Source: Mansonella perstans (taxonomy: Eukaryota > Nematoda > Chromadorea > Rhabditida > Onchocercidae). Taken from it: a stretch of 64,000 bases of DNA. This document shows, one piece after another, positions 18,598-30,761 of the stretch. Every line of letters begins with the position of its first letter. Position 1 is the stretch's first letter. The notes under the pieces were generated by a model. The model searched no databases. It saw only the letters and a list, made by a program, of their open reading frames with translations, and was not told the DNA's origin. A program made the position numbers and the translations under genes. Where the stretch lies: contig JBAMDO010000008.1 of the NCBI GenBank assembly GCA_037074765.1, positions 248,001-312,000 of the forward strand. Reading direction: 5' to 3'.

Positions 18598-18762
18598 GTC
18601 ATTTGTATTGTATTCGTTCTCTTTTTTCTTTTCTAAATAATCCTATATATATTAAAAAAATGATCAACGTAACAAACTCCAACAACTTTACTAATATTTC
18701 GTTTCTAAACAATTTCACTAATAATGGCATTCGAAAAAAGTTCGGTGAATGGAGAATTGATT

Positions 18763-18848
18763 GTCGTGAAAATGGCGTAAGTGGAATGCGTAAATTTTAT
18801 TTCCAGTACTCATACGTTGTTGCTTCACTTAAATGTTAAAATTAATAA
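18763..18848 (+). repeat. dispersed direct repeat, copy 1
   Basis: Starts GTCGTGAAAATGGCGTAAGT and ends near TTAAAATTAATAA. About 80% identical by eye to 19301-19384, in the same orientation. Shared landmarks are GCGTAAGTGGAATGCGT-like and CCAGTAC strings. Confidence 0.7.
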
Positions 18849-18986
18849 CAATACTAAAATGTTAATTGTAAATAGCATGATAATTATGCTATTCCTAAGA
18901 ACTGTGTCATCTATAGGCGGAAGTAGGAGAGATGGAGATAGAAATGCTCATCTTACCTCACAGTCCACTCATTCCTTAATAACTTC

Positions 18987-19090
18987 TAATTACAAGAGTA
19001 CATTAGTAACAGTGATAATTTCTAATCATAACAGTACATTGTCAACAGTGATAACTCTTAATCACACAGTAACAAGAGTACATCAATAAA
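18987..19090 (+). repeat. imperfect 36-bp tandem repeat, about 3 copies
   Basis: Units begin TAATTACAAGAGTACATTAG, TAATCATAACAGTACATTGT and TAATCACACAGTAACAAGAG. The first two share ACAGTGATAA near their 3' ends. The array sits in the rpb-7/rps-22 spacer, between the two copies of the dispersed repeat. Confidence 0.6.
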
Positions 19091-19300
19091 AGTAAGGTAC
19101 CAGGTTCAACAACATCCCTTCAGAATAAATTCAGTTGCAACAAATACCAATTTAAAACTAAAGCATAATACGGCCCGTGATAATGTGATACTTAGTTGTC
19201 ATTGCGTAATTTTGGGGCACTATGATGTCTGGTGGTTTGGGGATTATGTTTGGTGTGTGTGATGGGTATCTGAAAGATGGTGGTGGGTAGAGAGCTCATT

Positions 19301-19384
19301 ATCGTGAGAATGACGTAAGTGGAATGCGTGGATTTTGTTCCCAGTACATATATGTGGCTTCACTTAACTGTTAAAATTAGTAAT
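19301..19384 (+). repeat. dispersed direct repeat, copy 2
   Basis: Starts ATCGTGAGAATGACGTAAGT and ends near TTAAAATTAGTAA. Second copy of the element at 18763-18848, 538 bases away in the same orientation. Confidence 0.7.
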
Positions 19385-19526
19385 GTGCAATTTTTTAGTC
19401 AGATGATCTACCAGAAACGTGTGAAGCACGTGAGAACTGGGACTTTTAGATGAATTTTTGAGAAGATTTTAAGTGAATTTTTTGGAAAATTTTTAAGCAA
19501 AGAAAAAAACTTCTTTTGATTGTTTC

Positions 19527-19528
19527 AG
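19527..19528 (+). promoter_or_regulatory. probable trans-splice acceptor of rps-22
   Basis: GATTGTTTCAG ends at 19528, 59 bases before the ATG at 19588. There is no coding exon upstream, so this is the likely spliced-leader site. Confidence 0.55.
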
Positions 19529-19581
19529 CTAACGTGAGCATTCTGGCGTAGCAAAATATTCGCAGCAACCGAAGGAATTAG

Positions 19582-20491
<910 letters not shown>

Positions 20492-21270
20492 TTGTTTTTG
20501 AGAACTGTTTTGTGTTCTGTCGAATATGAATTGATATTGAGGAAATGGAAATAAATTTTGTTATTTGTTGTTATGCTTTTCGAAAACATGTTTTGCAGTT
20601 TGTAGCGTAAAATTTATATGAAATATAAAACAAAAGTATGAAGCAAATTTGATGAGAGCATTGCAGGTATTGTAGAAATTGCGAATGAGCTTTCCAGATT
20701 TCCGATAGTTACAGTGTATTATGATAAGGAGTTACTACTAGACTGAATAATGATTGATATTGATATTGGACGTTGTAAACAAACAATAACTTCAATGAGT
20801 TTTCAGAAAAGGATGGAAGAAGTTTGGTAGGGATTTGTGATATTGTAGAATATGCGGGATTGGACTAGCAATGAGCAAGACTGTATTTTTCTGTTACGGA
20901 TTTAATGAATCGGGGGTATATGACATTATATGATATTGTTTTCTTTAGTGTGTTGTGAATTCGAGACTTTGAATTCTGTCAAAACAACTTTCAAAATCGA
21001 AGCAGCGAGGGAATGTTCGTTGCCGTTACTTGGTGAAAGTCATTAAAGCATACCAATTCCCCCCAGTAAGAATTGTCAACATCTACCATTCGCTTGTCCT
21101 AATTCTGTAAATAGCTACCAGAAAGGAAGTCTTAGAAACAGTAATTTTTGTTCATACCACTTTAGCACACTTGTATTTCTCTGCAGCTGTACAATTTATA
21201 AGAAAATTGTCCATTTCAGATCCGCCGCAGGAATTTTGAATATTAAATAATTCACTTGAATTTTCTGTGA
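20492..21270. other. spacer between rps-22 and the TMX3-like gene
   Basis: 780 bases of AT-rich DNA. It holds the rps-22 polyadenylation signal at 20550-20555 and presumably the promoter of the next gene. I see no other structure. The two genes are on the same strand, but the gap is long for a nematode operon. Confidence 0.6.
20550..20555 (+). terminator. AATAAA polyadenylation signal of rps-22
   Basis: Canonical AATAAA hexamer 59 bases after the rps-22 stop codon, followed by the U-rich TTTTGTTATTTGTTGTTATG. Confidence 0.7.
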
Positions 21271-24200
21271 ATGTGGTTGTTGGAGCATTGTTCCAATGGA
21301 CTTTTAGTATTTGTCACAGTGCAAATTATAAATATTGTTCAAGCAACAAATATACCATCACAAGTGATTGAATTGAACGATAAATTTCTACAGGTCAAGG
21401 GTGATGGCTTGTGGTTTGTTGATGTACGAAACATTTCAGATTATTTTAAAGCCGGATGGGATATGTTGAAACTTGATTATTGACTATCATGATCTTTCAT
21501 TATTAATTGATAATTTTGCAATCTCGACATATATCGTTTCACTTACTGGAACAGTACTGAATTAGTAATGAATTAGCTTTAAATACATGATCCATAGTAT
21601 ATATGGCATTTTTTTAGCTAAGAACACAGCTCTGATTTCATTATGCCCATTCTGTGCCCATTCCTGAATACTGCAGCCTCATTTATCTTAGAGTATTGGT
21701 TCGAAAAGCTCCATTTTCTGACGTATTGAGCTTGTTAAGTTATGTATGTTCAGTTTTATGCTCCGTGGTGTGCTCATTGCAAACGTTTGAGTCCAATTTG
21801 GGAGCATGTTGGTCATGCATTAGCCGATCGTCAATCTCCTGTTCGGGTTGCTAAATTGGATTGCACCCGTTACACGAGTACCGCATCGGCTTTGAATATT
21901 CGAGGTTATCCGACGATTATTTTGTAAGTTTTAACTTTTCATTATGAAAACACGAAATAAAACATTTTTTGGTAAAAATCTTTGCATTTTCCGAAATTTT
22001 ATATTGTTCTTTTTTAAATGTTATTCCAGATCTCGGTTTTTCTGTTAATAAAATCAAATTTCGTTAACTGTTATTCACTGTCAAATATTTATAGTTTTCG
22101 GAATGGAAAAGAAATGGTTTATGAAGGTGAACGGAAAAAGGAAGCAATCATTGACTTCGCAGTAAAAGCAGCTGGTCCAGTGGTAGGCATCATCGAGGAT
22201 GTTCATCAGTTGTCGCAGGTTTCCTTTCTTTGTTTTGCACTTCAATTTAATAACTTTAAATTCTTTATATTTGTTTTAAATTATTTTGTAATTTAAAACA
22301 AGTATAAAGTCCGTGGACCAATATTTGGGATGGATTTTTCACTGTATTGATGAGCCGACTGAATTTTTTGTGCAATTCACATTTCTTCATCGTTAGTTAG
22401 CTTTCATAACATAAATGATGTTTTAGATGCGGAAGAATCTTAAAGAGGCATTTTTTGTATATGTGGAAGGAAACCAAGATACAGAATTTTTCAATTTGTT
22501 TGATAACTACAGCAGTATTGCTGAAATGCTGTTCTCGTCGACGCGATTTTATCGAGCGAAGAGAGATGTATTTCCAAAAGCTGTTTCAATTTCTGATATT
22601 TCATCAGTTCTTGTTTTCAAAGATGGCGAATATTTAACCTATATGAGAGAAGGTAATGAATTATTTTTTATTGTTACTGCTTGCATCTAGCTTATAGATT
22701 TTTTGGCAAAATATAATCTACTATTCCGTGATCCGATCGCCAAATCTCATTTCACCTAATAATGTGCGGCATATAGAGAAAAGTGTTTAGAGTGAATATG
22801 CATTAACAATTACTGTAGAAATTAAAATCTGGTAAATAAGTTATTTTCAGAAGAAATAATCTTTTTTCTAGGAGGAAGTTTAAATGATTGGATTCTCTGC
22901 GAACGTTGGTCTTTAATACCGCTTGTTGTCTCAACAAATATCAAGGAAGTTGGAACAATGCGAATGCTAGTTTTGGCCATCGTAAACATGGTTGAGAGGA
23001 GAAACGAGACGACGCAAGTGGGAAAGTCTGTTTTATCAAAGTTACGAAATTTTAGAGTCATAAGAAATGTTTCAGACCTTTTGTTTATTGTATAGTTTCT
23101 TCTTTTAATTTTTGTGAAGGCTTTTGAAGTTTCTAGTTTTCGATTTCATTGGCTTTAGTTGATTTTTTCGTTCAATTTTAATTTACGTATTTAGATTTTT
23201 TTCGTTGTTCATTAGAGCAGCTCAGATAGTTCGCAAAGATTCCTATCTTTCAAGTATTTTCCAATTTGGTTGGTTGGATGGTAATGAAATAGCAAATAAT
23301 ATCGTTTTGGGTACAGTAAATCAACCAGGCAAGTAGTATGATATTAATTTTTTATTTTTAGTCTTTTTACTGATTAACTACCTTTTATTGTGTGTAGAGA
23401 AAAAGAAAAATTTTTCCAGTACCTCCAAATGGTTGTCACTCTGTACTAAAGTTTGACAAGGTTTAATATTGCTGTATATTATTTGTTATTAAACTGTAGT
23501 TAGTATTATTGGCAGAAAAAATGTGTTTATATTTAGATGTATCAGTAGTAGCAGTAATTCTCTGTGTTCAGGTTTACTGGTTTTCAATGTTTCGAGTTAT
23601 GAATATTATTCAAGCAGTGATGATGTAAGTGCCATGACCGAAAAAAGTATTATTTCATTCTTGGAACGAATAGCTGCAGGTGATGTGCCACCACGTGGAG
23701 GACGTTCGTTATCGCAACGCATTAAACGCCTGTGTTTTGAGGTATCGTGTTTTTCAAATTTTAATTGATTTTTGAGCAGTAAATTTTTAGTTGTTCGAAA
23801 TTTTAAGTTTTTTTCGCCTTAGAATTTATAACGTTTTATCCTACAAATCAATTGTATTTTCATTTTTAAAAATATCTAGAACTTGTAGATATTGTTAAAG
23901 AAAATAAAAAAGCATGAAAGATATTGACGTTTTTTTCAAAATTAAGGCTTCGAATGATTTGTTTCATGTATCTTCTGTAAAATAAGTTTCAAAATAATTT
24001 TTTTGTAATTTAGCTCGTAGCAATCAGAATTTCAGCATGACTTTCAACTACCTGACACTGGGAATAAGAAATCTTATGCAACAATCACAGAATTTCGAGT
24101 GAATTTGTTGAGTCATTATTCCTTTACTTTCCAAATGATTTATCAGTAGAATTTCAGCTTTTCACAAATGTAGCGGAAATGTTCAGAGCTCAGCCTCTAC

Positions 24201-24352
24201 TAACACTATGTCTGCTTGGAGTGCCCTTATCATTCCTTTCATTAATAACTTATTGTATTTGCTCATCGGATTTCTCAGTGGATCGTGACGAAATTTATGC
24301 CGACGAGGATGATGACAGCTTTATATCAGGTAGTTATAACTTTGTAACTTGA
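21271..24352 (+). CDS. TMX3-like ER transmembrane thioredoxin
   Basis: Protein disulfide isomerase family member of the ER membrane. Exons: 21271-21423, 21754-21923, 22095-22218, 22427-22652, 22872-23040, 23216-23328, 23572-23741, 24158-24352; 439 aa, against about 454 for human TMX3. A hydrophobic signal lies near residues 9-25. The thioredoxin fold starts [20 protein letters not shown], with active site CAHC and cis-Pro in IRGYPTII. The later redox-inactive domains include VLVFKDGEYLTYM, SIFQFGWLDGNEIA and GLLVFNVSS. A membrane segment follows (about LLTLCLLGVPLSFLSLITYC) and a short acidic tail (DEDDDSF). The intron after 23328 starts GCAAGT: only this GC donor keeps the frame. The last exon is read through a possible donor at 24329 to a TGA at 24350, so the C-terminus could differ. 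No KKXX signal is visible. Confidence 0.9.
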
Positions 24353-26174
24353 AAATGAAAAAGAATTATTGGGACATTTTAAAATTGGAGGTAATGAAAT
24401 TTTTCATATAAAAAGTTAAAGATGACGAGAATCATCAAAAGGAAGAATAACAGTTGGCAGTATGCGGAATCTTGTAATATGGTGAGAGAGATTCTCGTAA
24501 TGGAATTTGTGGAAACGAGATCCAGTTGAAGTGTTTTTCGAAGTTAACCGGAATTTCAAACAGCTTTAAATATATGTTTAATTTATTATTCCATTTGTAT
24601 TAAGGTTTTTTTCTGGTTTGAATTTTGAAAATTTCCAGGAGATATCTACGATGTCTTTTCAAAAATAATTATTCTGCATAAAACTTTGTTTAAAATTTTT
24701 TTTTTTTTTTTTTAAAAGCGTTGTGATAAAAGCCCATTTCATCCAATCTTCCCTTCGAAAAAACTTGTCTAATCGTGTTAAGGATTGAATTTGAACTAGA
24801 ACAGCCTTATTCAAATGCGTAAATATAAGACTTTTTTTCCATTCTTTTAAATTGTTGAAGTCAAATGAATTGTATGAATTGTTTGACTGGCAGTGTATAT
24901 TCGGTAATTTTGTTTTCCTAGGCTTTCGCATGTATATTTTCCTGTTTTTGTTCGTAAGTTATTTGTACATACATGATCATTAAAAAATAGTGAAAAATGA
25001 AATCTATTCTACTACTTCATGCTTTCTTGTTTCTTGTAAATGCATTAAATTTTAGAATTTCTGTTTCTTATGGTTTTTCGAAATGTCAGTCTTTCTTTGA
25101 TTTCCTTTGTAATTTCTTTGATTTTTCAATTTTTTAAAATTTCTTTTAATCGTTTGGTCATCTGCTCATGTGTTGAAGCAATTTCTATCCGCTTCTATAT
25201 GATATTTAATTTATACTCAGAATAGACTACTTACAGCAGGCAGCAACATATGTACTGCGTTGAATGTTTATTTTGAAGATCTCATCATTCTTTGAGCATC
25301 ATACGTCATTATTTTATATACCTTTGTTACAATTCAATACATTTTTCAGATGCTTAAAATGACTGACTTATCGCTAATTCTGAGGTTTCAGATGTAATGT
25401 AAGAATTAATTGAAGATATAAAGATAAGGACCTTCAAAGAATATTCGTTGTTTTTTGGTCTAATTCTCAGAAGTTTTTAACTTATGTAATTTTTCACTAT
25501 AATTCGCACATACAATATTCGCATGCTTGAAAAATATTTTCATAAAAATTCCGAAAACAAATCTTGTAAAATACTCCTATGCTTAATATTATTAGAGTTA
25601 TCCCTCAAAACATACAAAATTTTAAAACTCATATTTCGGACCAATTAACTTCTAAATTAAAAATTGGACTTCGCATAGTATGCGAAAATTATCCTTACAG
25701 CCTCAAATTCTCTTGAAAAAGTGTGAATATAGTAGCTTTTGTGGTGTTATGTACTACTATATGACGGGTGCAATGCTTGAAAAATGGGATCGATTAAATT
25801 TTTCAAAAGCTTTACAATAATACGTTTTATTAAAATACAAGAAGGAGAAGCGTTTGCAATTTCAATAAGAAGTTGAAATAATTCCCATAATTTGTTTGAC
25901 AATTTCAAACAACTTGTCCGTTAAGATTCTAGGCAGGATAACATCACTAATAATGTTCGCTAACCACAAACAGGTATTTTAAACCTTGACAAAAACCTTT
26001 GTCTCATTTCATCTCTAAGAAACTAAGGAATATTAACTCAGACAAAGACCAATCAATACTGGTATCAAATTGTTTCGAACACATGTTTATGAATCGTAAA
26101 TCACAAAACATTCCTTGCCACTACTCACTAGTTTAAATCAAAATAATACACAAAAAAGCATAATACATTTAGCA
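24353..26174. other. intergenic region between convergent TMX3-like and HERPUD-like genes
   Basis: 1.8 kb of AT-rich DNA including a T-run near 24698-24713. There is no conserved ORF. An acceptor-like site near 24638 could lead to an alternative 3' end of the TMX3-like gene, but the protein it would add is low-complexity. Confidence 0.5.
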
Positions 26175-28711
26175 TTAATTGATATTAACAGGCAGTGGGT
26201 TGTCCGGAATAAGTGATGAGAAAAAGGATGTGATGAACGTATAACAAGTGCTCCAGAAAACCACCCATGCAGTCGGTTCTTGTGGTTCTTCTTCATCAAT
26301 TCTTGTCACTGCTTCATTCGTGCTTTCTTCTGTACTTTGATCTTCTTGGTTCACATTGGCCTGAAAAGACTTGGAGATTCGTTTTATCGGAGAAAACTGA
26401 AATTTTCTTCGTAGTGCTAGTCTTCATTTGAAGCATTTCCCTGCCTTCTTGAATACTAATTAAAGGATTTTTACACAAAAGGGCATAGTGTAATATTTAA
26501 ATCAATGAAATAGATACAGTGCAATTTTAAAAATAAATGGCGACCGAAAAAATATAAAGTGCTGCGACAATCAAAGTATCATTTCTCTTCTTATAAGATA
26601 ATAAGATTCGGTGTATATGACGTGCTTCAGGCAATTCTTATTAAACCAGAATTTTTGTAAGATTTAAAATACCTGTTGCGGTTGGCGAACATTATCAACA
26701 GCAACAGCAAGTTCTCTTACCGCTCTTTCACGATTATTTCGACCACGCCTTGCTTGTATAAACCAAACCAGCAAGATGAATATCAATACACCAAAAAATC
26801 GTTCCGCAGATGAATACACATAAACTAGCATTATCAAGAAACACATTCGGATTGCCTGGAATTTTCCGATGCGAATTTCGTCAAAATTTTACAGCATTTA
26901 CCTCAAATTTAGTTTATTGGTTTACAAAAAAAAGTTTTTCAAATTGAATTTAACATATCTTTAAATTTTCGCCGACACTTGAAAAAGAGCTTATTGCTAA
27001 AAAAAGACTATGTCTGATGAAAAATGTAAGCATGTACCTTGTAAATGACATCCAAAAAATCTCGTTGCTGACCGTTTACATCACCAGCTAATGCTTCTTG
27101 AACTACACCATCTGCAGCAGGAGCTGCAGCCAAATTTGGTCTAGCAGCAAAAGCCTGAAATCCATGAGTTTGAAATTTGTAACAAATAATTGATACAGAA
27201 ACTGCAGATGCCTGGCGGGCGCTTTAGCCAATGTTGATTTAATATTTAAAATATTCAAAATACCAATATTTAAAATACATTTTTAATGCGCTGGAGAGAT
27301 AAATTATCAGACGATGTTCATAACAGTAATTAGCAGGTTTTACTGAATTTTTTCAAATTAAAATAAGTTATTATTCATAAAAAAAAAGGAAACATACCCC
27401 CTCTGGTTGATTAGGTTGCTGTGCTGGCTGCAGCACTGCATCTTGCCTGTTCAACGGGAATTGAGATGAAAACTGAACACCATTGAAACTGTTTTCTAAT
27501 GCAGACATCATTTGATACATACTAAAAAGAATGCAATTTTTATGCAAATGATACCGGTATTTGAAAAGGTAGGGAAAACACAATCGAGGTAGTAATGCCC
27601 ATAACACAGCATTCCATTACACTATTTGAACGACTGACAACAACCATAGTAACCTTCTTTATATCCATTTACTAAAGGATAACAAAGATGACAGGTGGTC
27701 TACTTCTGACTAATGTCTGGACTACTGCTTAATGAATGGAAACCTTCCTTAATATTTCTTCTGAAATCCAAAAAAAGGTTTAAAACTCACTAATTATTAT
27801 ATGAAATCATGTACGCTTGATATGCGTTTTGAAAGTGAGCACTTGGGTTAACAGGCATTGATTGGGTTGTAGTAAAACCTCCTTGTGCTGTAGCGTTACC
27901 CCATAAGGGATATGTGTAAAGCGGAAAAGCACCACTGACATTAAGATTTCGTGCTTCTGCTGCAGTTTCCGAAGAAATTGAACTTGCTCTGTAACGATAT
28001 CAGTAACAAATATGTATAATTAAAAATCGCAAGATTGGCAATTCATGATACTAATTAAATTTGAAACGAAAAATTCTGAAAAACGAAATTAAAAAAAAAA
28101 AGAAGTTACTGTGTATTATTGACATTACGCCTTCTGAGCACCGATGCACCCACGTGAGCATTAAAATCTTTGGGAGGACAAACAAGATGTATTACGTGAA
28201 TACTTCCATCATCGATTGGTCGAAGTTCAAATACTGATTTAAGAGTATGTTCATCATGTAAACAATGTCCAGCATAGATCAAACGCTGTTTTTTGGGTTC
28301 CTAGAAGAAAAAACAAATGGAAATAAAAATCAATTTATAGAGATGACAATGCCCAAATTTGTCGTAATATTTGAAAAACTTGTTTTCTTCTTTCACTGTA
28401 GGAAAAAACTGGGAACAAATAATTCTCCAAATTTCTCCGAAGAAAAAGACTGAAAGGCAGATTGCTCTTCCCACATTACCTATGCAGATTCTTCCGCTTT
28501 TTTTCAGTTCAAATCTAATTCTTATAACAAACGAAATAAAAACAAGATTTTTGAGAAAAATATCTACTGGTTTTGAAGGACAATCAACAGCAAGCTTTTC
28601 TTTGAGTTGTAGAACAGTCCATGATGAAAGACAACTTATAGGTAAATCATCAAATGACTGCAGCGCACATCGTATTAACAAACGCACATTTTCATCGCTT
28701 GATTCAGTCAT
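26175..28711 (-). CDS. HERPUD-family ubiquitin-like ERAD membrane protein
   Basis: Family role: an ER membrane scaffold, induced by ER stress, that links the HRD1 ubiquitin ligase to derlins. Exons: 28711-28568, 28300-28110, 27988-27791, 27521-27398, 27154-27038, 26855-26673, 26360-26175; 380 aa, against about 391 in human HERPUD1. The ubiquitin-like domain covers about residues 8-90 (VRLLIRCALQSFDDLPISCL, QLKEKLAVDCPSKP, KKQRLIYAGHCLHDEHTLKS, IHVIHLVCPP). A Ser/Asn/Gln/Ala-rich middle follows, with PLYTYPLWG. The RDFLDVIYKAIRM motif precedes a paired hydrophobic segment (MCFLIMLVYVYSSAERF; FGVLIFILLVWFIQARRGR), and an acidic tail contains TAWVVFWSTCYTFITSFFSS. Architecture and local motifs match HERPUD. 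It is divergent from derlin-1, its known partner. Confidence 0.92.
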
Positions 28712-30745
28712 TCTCCTCTTGAAATATATATACATATATTATATTAGCAAATAATCGATTAATTAAGAAAGCATTAATCGAAAGTTAATAAAAAATTTTA
28801 AAATGCAAGATACAACTCTCACCAAGACGGAGAAGATCTGTTGTGTAAATTGTAATTATATGTATACTTTTTTGACTTTCCCGAAATTCTGTGTGAATAT
28901 ATTTAAAAAACTACACATAGTATAATGAAACACTAACCAAGTAAGTAATTGACAATTTGAAAAGTGGAAAGCAGAGGCCAGCTAAGTTTTACTGTAGCTC
29001 GATATCCTGCAATTACTTCTGAGATAAAATACAGATGTCACGGAACATTTCTAGAGAATTATAAAAGACGGAAATTCACAAATATTGCCGAACAGTTCCC
29101 TTTTTCTATCTACCATTCCTCTTAAAACGTCTCACGGCGAAATCGTTCACTTTAATTTCTAATGAATAGATGATCATATCACATATCATATACTATCACA
29201 GAATTCTAACATAGCTACACAACAATTGGAGTAATTCCAAAATTTCGCAAAGATATTTTTTGGAAATAAAAGAGCGAAAAGAAAACAGGAAAGCATTGAG
29301 AAATGAACAAATCTGAACAGGTCTAACAAATCATAGAACAATTTACAATCAAAATGCAGCCGTTCTGATAAAAAATTCCCCAAAAGAAAACATCAAGAGA
29401 AAGAAATTTTATTACAATCATTTAAATGTCATCATCTTTAAACATTTAATCAACAGTAACAACCGCATGCAATTTAACGATTTTGTTGAGAGCACTTAAC
29501 TCAACTTTCTTAAACAAAATTTGTTTAGGAACTCAATTTTAAACACAAAATTTGTCCAGGAAAAAAAACAAAATTTTCAAATATCATCTGCAAATATTTA
29601 ATCAACAGTAACAACCATGTGCAATTTAAACGATTGTTGAGAGCATATGAATTCAATTTTCTCAAATAAAATTCGTTTAGGAAGTTAATTTTAAACAAAA
29701 TTTGTCCAGAAAAAAAAAAAAAACAAAACTTGTTTAGGAGTAAAAAAACGAAACTGTTTAGGAAATATTTAGGGAAAAAAAAGAAAAAAATTTAATATTC
29801 AAACTACTGATTTAAGATTTTTCTCAAATATTCCTGAATACATGTATCACTTATCATTTCTAACTTTCAATTTATAGCTCAAGTAAACCGAATGAAAATT
29901 CACTGAATTATGAATGAAATGAAAGGTTTCAAAAGGTTAAAAAATATGAAATGATCTACGAGTTAGTTGAAAGTGTGAATTCACCTTTCATTGCTACCTG
30001 ACTGCAATGTTTAGCTATTTAAATTAATGTATCTTTCTTTACTTTCAATTATTCAAGAGTAATCTAGTTATGATCGTAGCAATAAGATGCAATTTATCAT
30101 ATGTCAGATACCTCTCAATCAACATCAAGAACCCAATCAAAATGTTCTTAGCATTCTTGTCCCCCGCATTCCCGTCTCCCATCTTTCTGTCTATATCCCG
30201 CATTTCCGCCTACCATCCGGCCATCCGTATGACACGTGAAATAATGTATTTTGTAACTCGTCCTTCTCAGATTTCGCTTTTTATTTTTATTATGGTTGGT
30301 TAAGATGAGGTGATGTAACTTGAGGTGTAGTTATACCGCTCTGGGTGATATACGTGCAGCTAGTTTAGATTTGGTTATATATAATAGAAGGAAAGACTAT
30401 CGTAAGCTTACAGTACTCCATACCTCATCTATCTTAGGAAGGAATTGCAAAAAATGCAGCACTTGAAAAGTACTGAATGTTAAAATAAGTAAATGATGAC
30501 TAATGTTATACCTTTTCAAATTAAACAGTCACTCATTCTAGTCGTCAATTATATTTGAAAGTCTTAGAAAAAAATTTTTTTCTAAAATTATGTTTTCAAT
30601 TTGAGAACTTTTTGAAAAAATCATCAATAAATGGAAGTTTAAGTTTTATTGAAGATATAATTTCACTTCGATCTGCTGCAAAAATGTTGTTTGAAATAGT
30701 GCGCTGATAAATATTTCATCTTCAGTGACGCTTAATTCTTTTTCA
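28712..30745. promoter_or_regulatory. shared divergent promoter region of HERPUD-like and derlin-1 genes
   Basis: A 2.03 kb spacer between two divergent ERAD genes. A CACGTG palindrome sits at 30233-30238 in TGACACGTGAA, and another ACGTG at 30347-30351. XBP1-type factors bind ACGT cores, so these are candidates for stress induction, but single ACGT cores are common by chance. A pyrimidine-rich, C-rich stretch covers 30155-30230. A tandem duplication fills 29431-29725. No coding exon was found. Confidence 0.35.
29431..29725 (+). repeat. tandem duplication, period about 152 bp, 2 copies
   Basis: Copy 1 begins ATCATCTTTAAACATTTAAT and copy 2 (29583) begins ATCATCTGCAAATATTTAAT. Both continue through CAACAGTAACAACC, a TGTTGAGAGCA block, a GTTTAGGAA block and AAATTTGTCCAG before an A-rich end. 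The similarity is clear but diverged. Confidence 0.75.
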
Positions 30746-30746
30746 G
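30745..30746 (+). promoter_or_regulatory. probable trans-splice acceptor of derlin-1
   Basis: TTCTTTTTCAG ends at 30746, 15 bases before the ATG at 30762. This is a consensus nematode acceptor and supports the chosen start. Confidence 0.6.
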
Positions 30747-30761
30747 GTAATCTTGAACAGA

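Larger units (their letters stand above)
18634..19527. other. divergent promoter region between rpb-7 and rps-22
   Basis: About 0.9 kb separating two divergent housekeeping genes, so it probably carries both promoters. It contains a 36-bp tandem array (18987-19090) and two copies of an about 85-base element (18763-18848 and 19301-19384). No TATA box or known motif was assigned. Confidence 0.5.

Noticed and set aside
24639..24713. Possible extra terminal exon of the TMX3-like gene
   Set aside because: It would add a tail ending in poly-Phe encoded by a T-run. The read-through stop at 24352 is simpler.
28301..28754. Overlapping ORFs of 127-144 codons on both strands near the HERPUD start
   Set aside because: The reverse ORF is HERPUD exon 1 read through into its intron; the forward one is its shadow.
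30070..30303. 77-codon ORF in the HERPUD/derlin spacer
   Set aside because: Hydrophobic low-complexity product of a pyrimidine-rich stretch, with no conserved motif.
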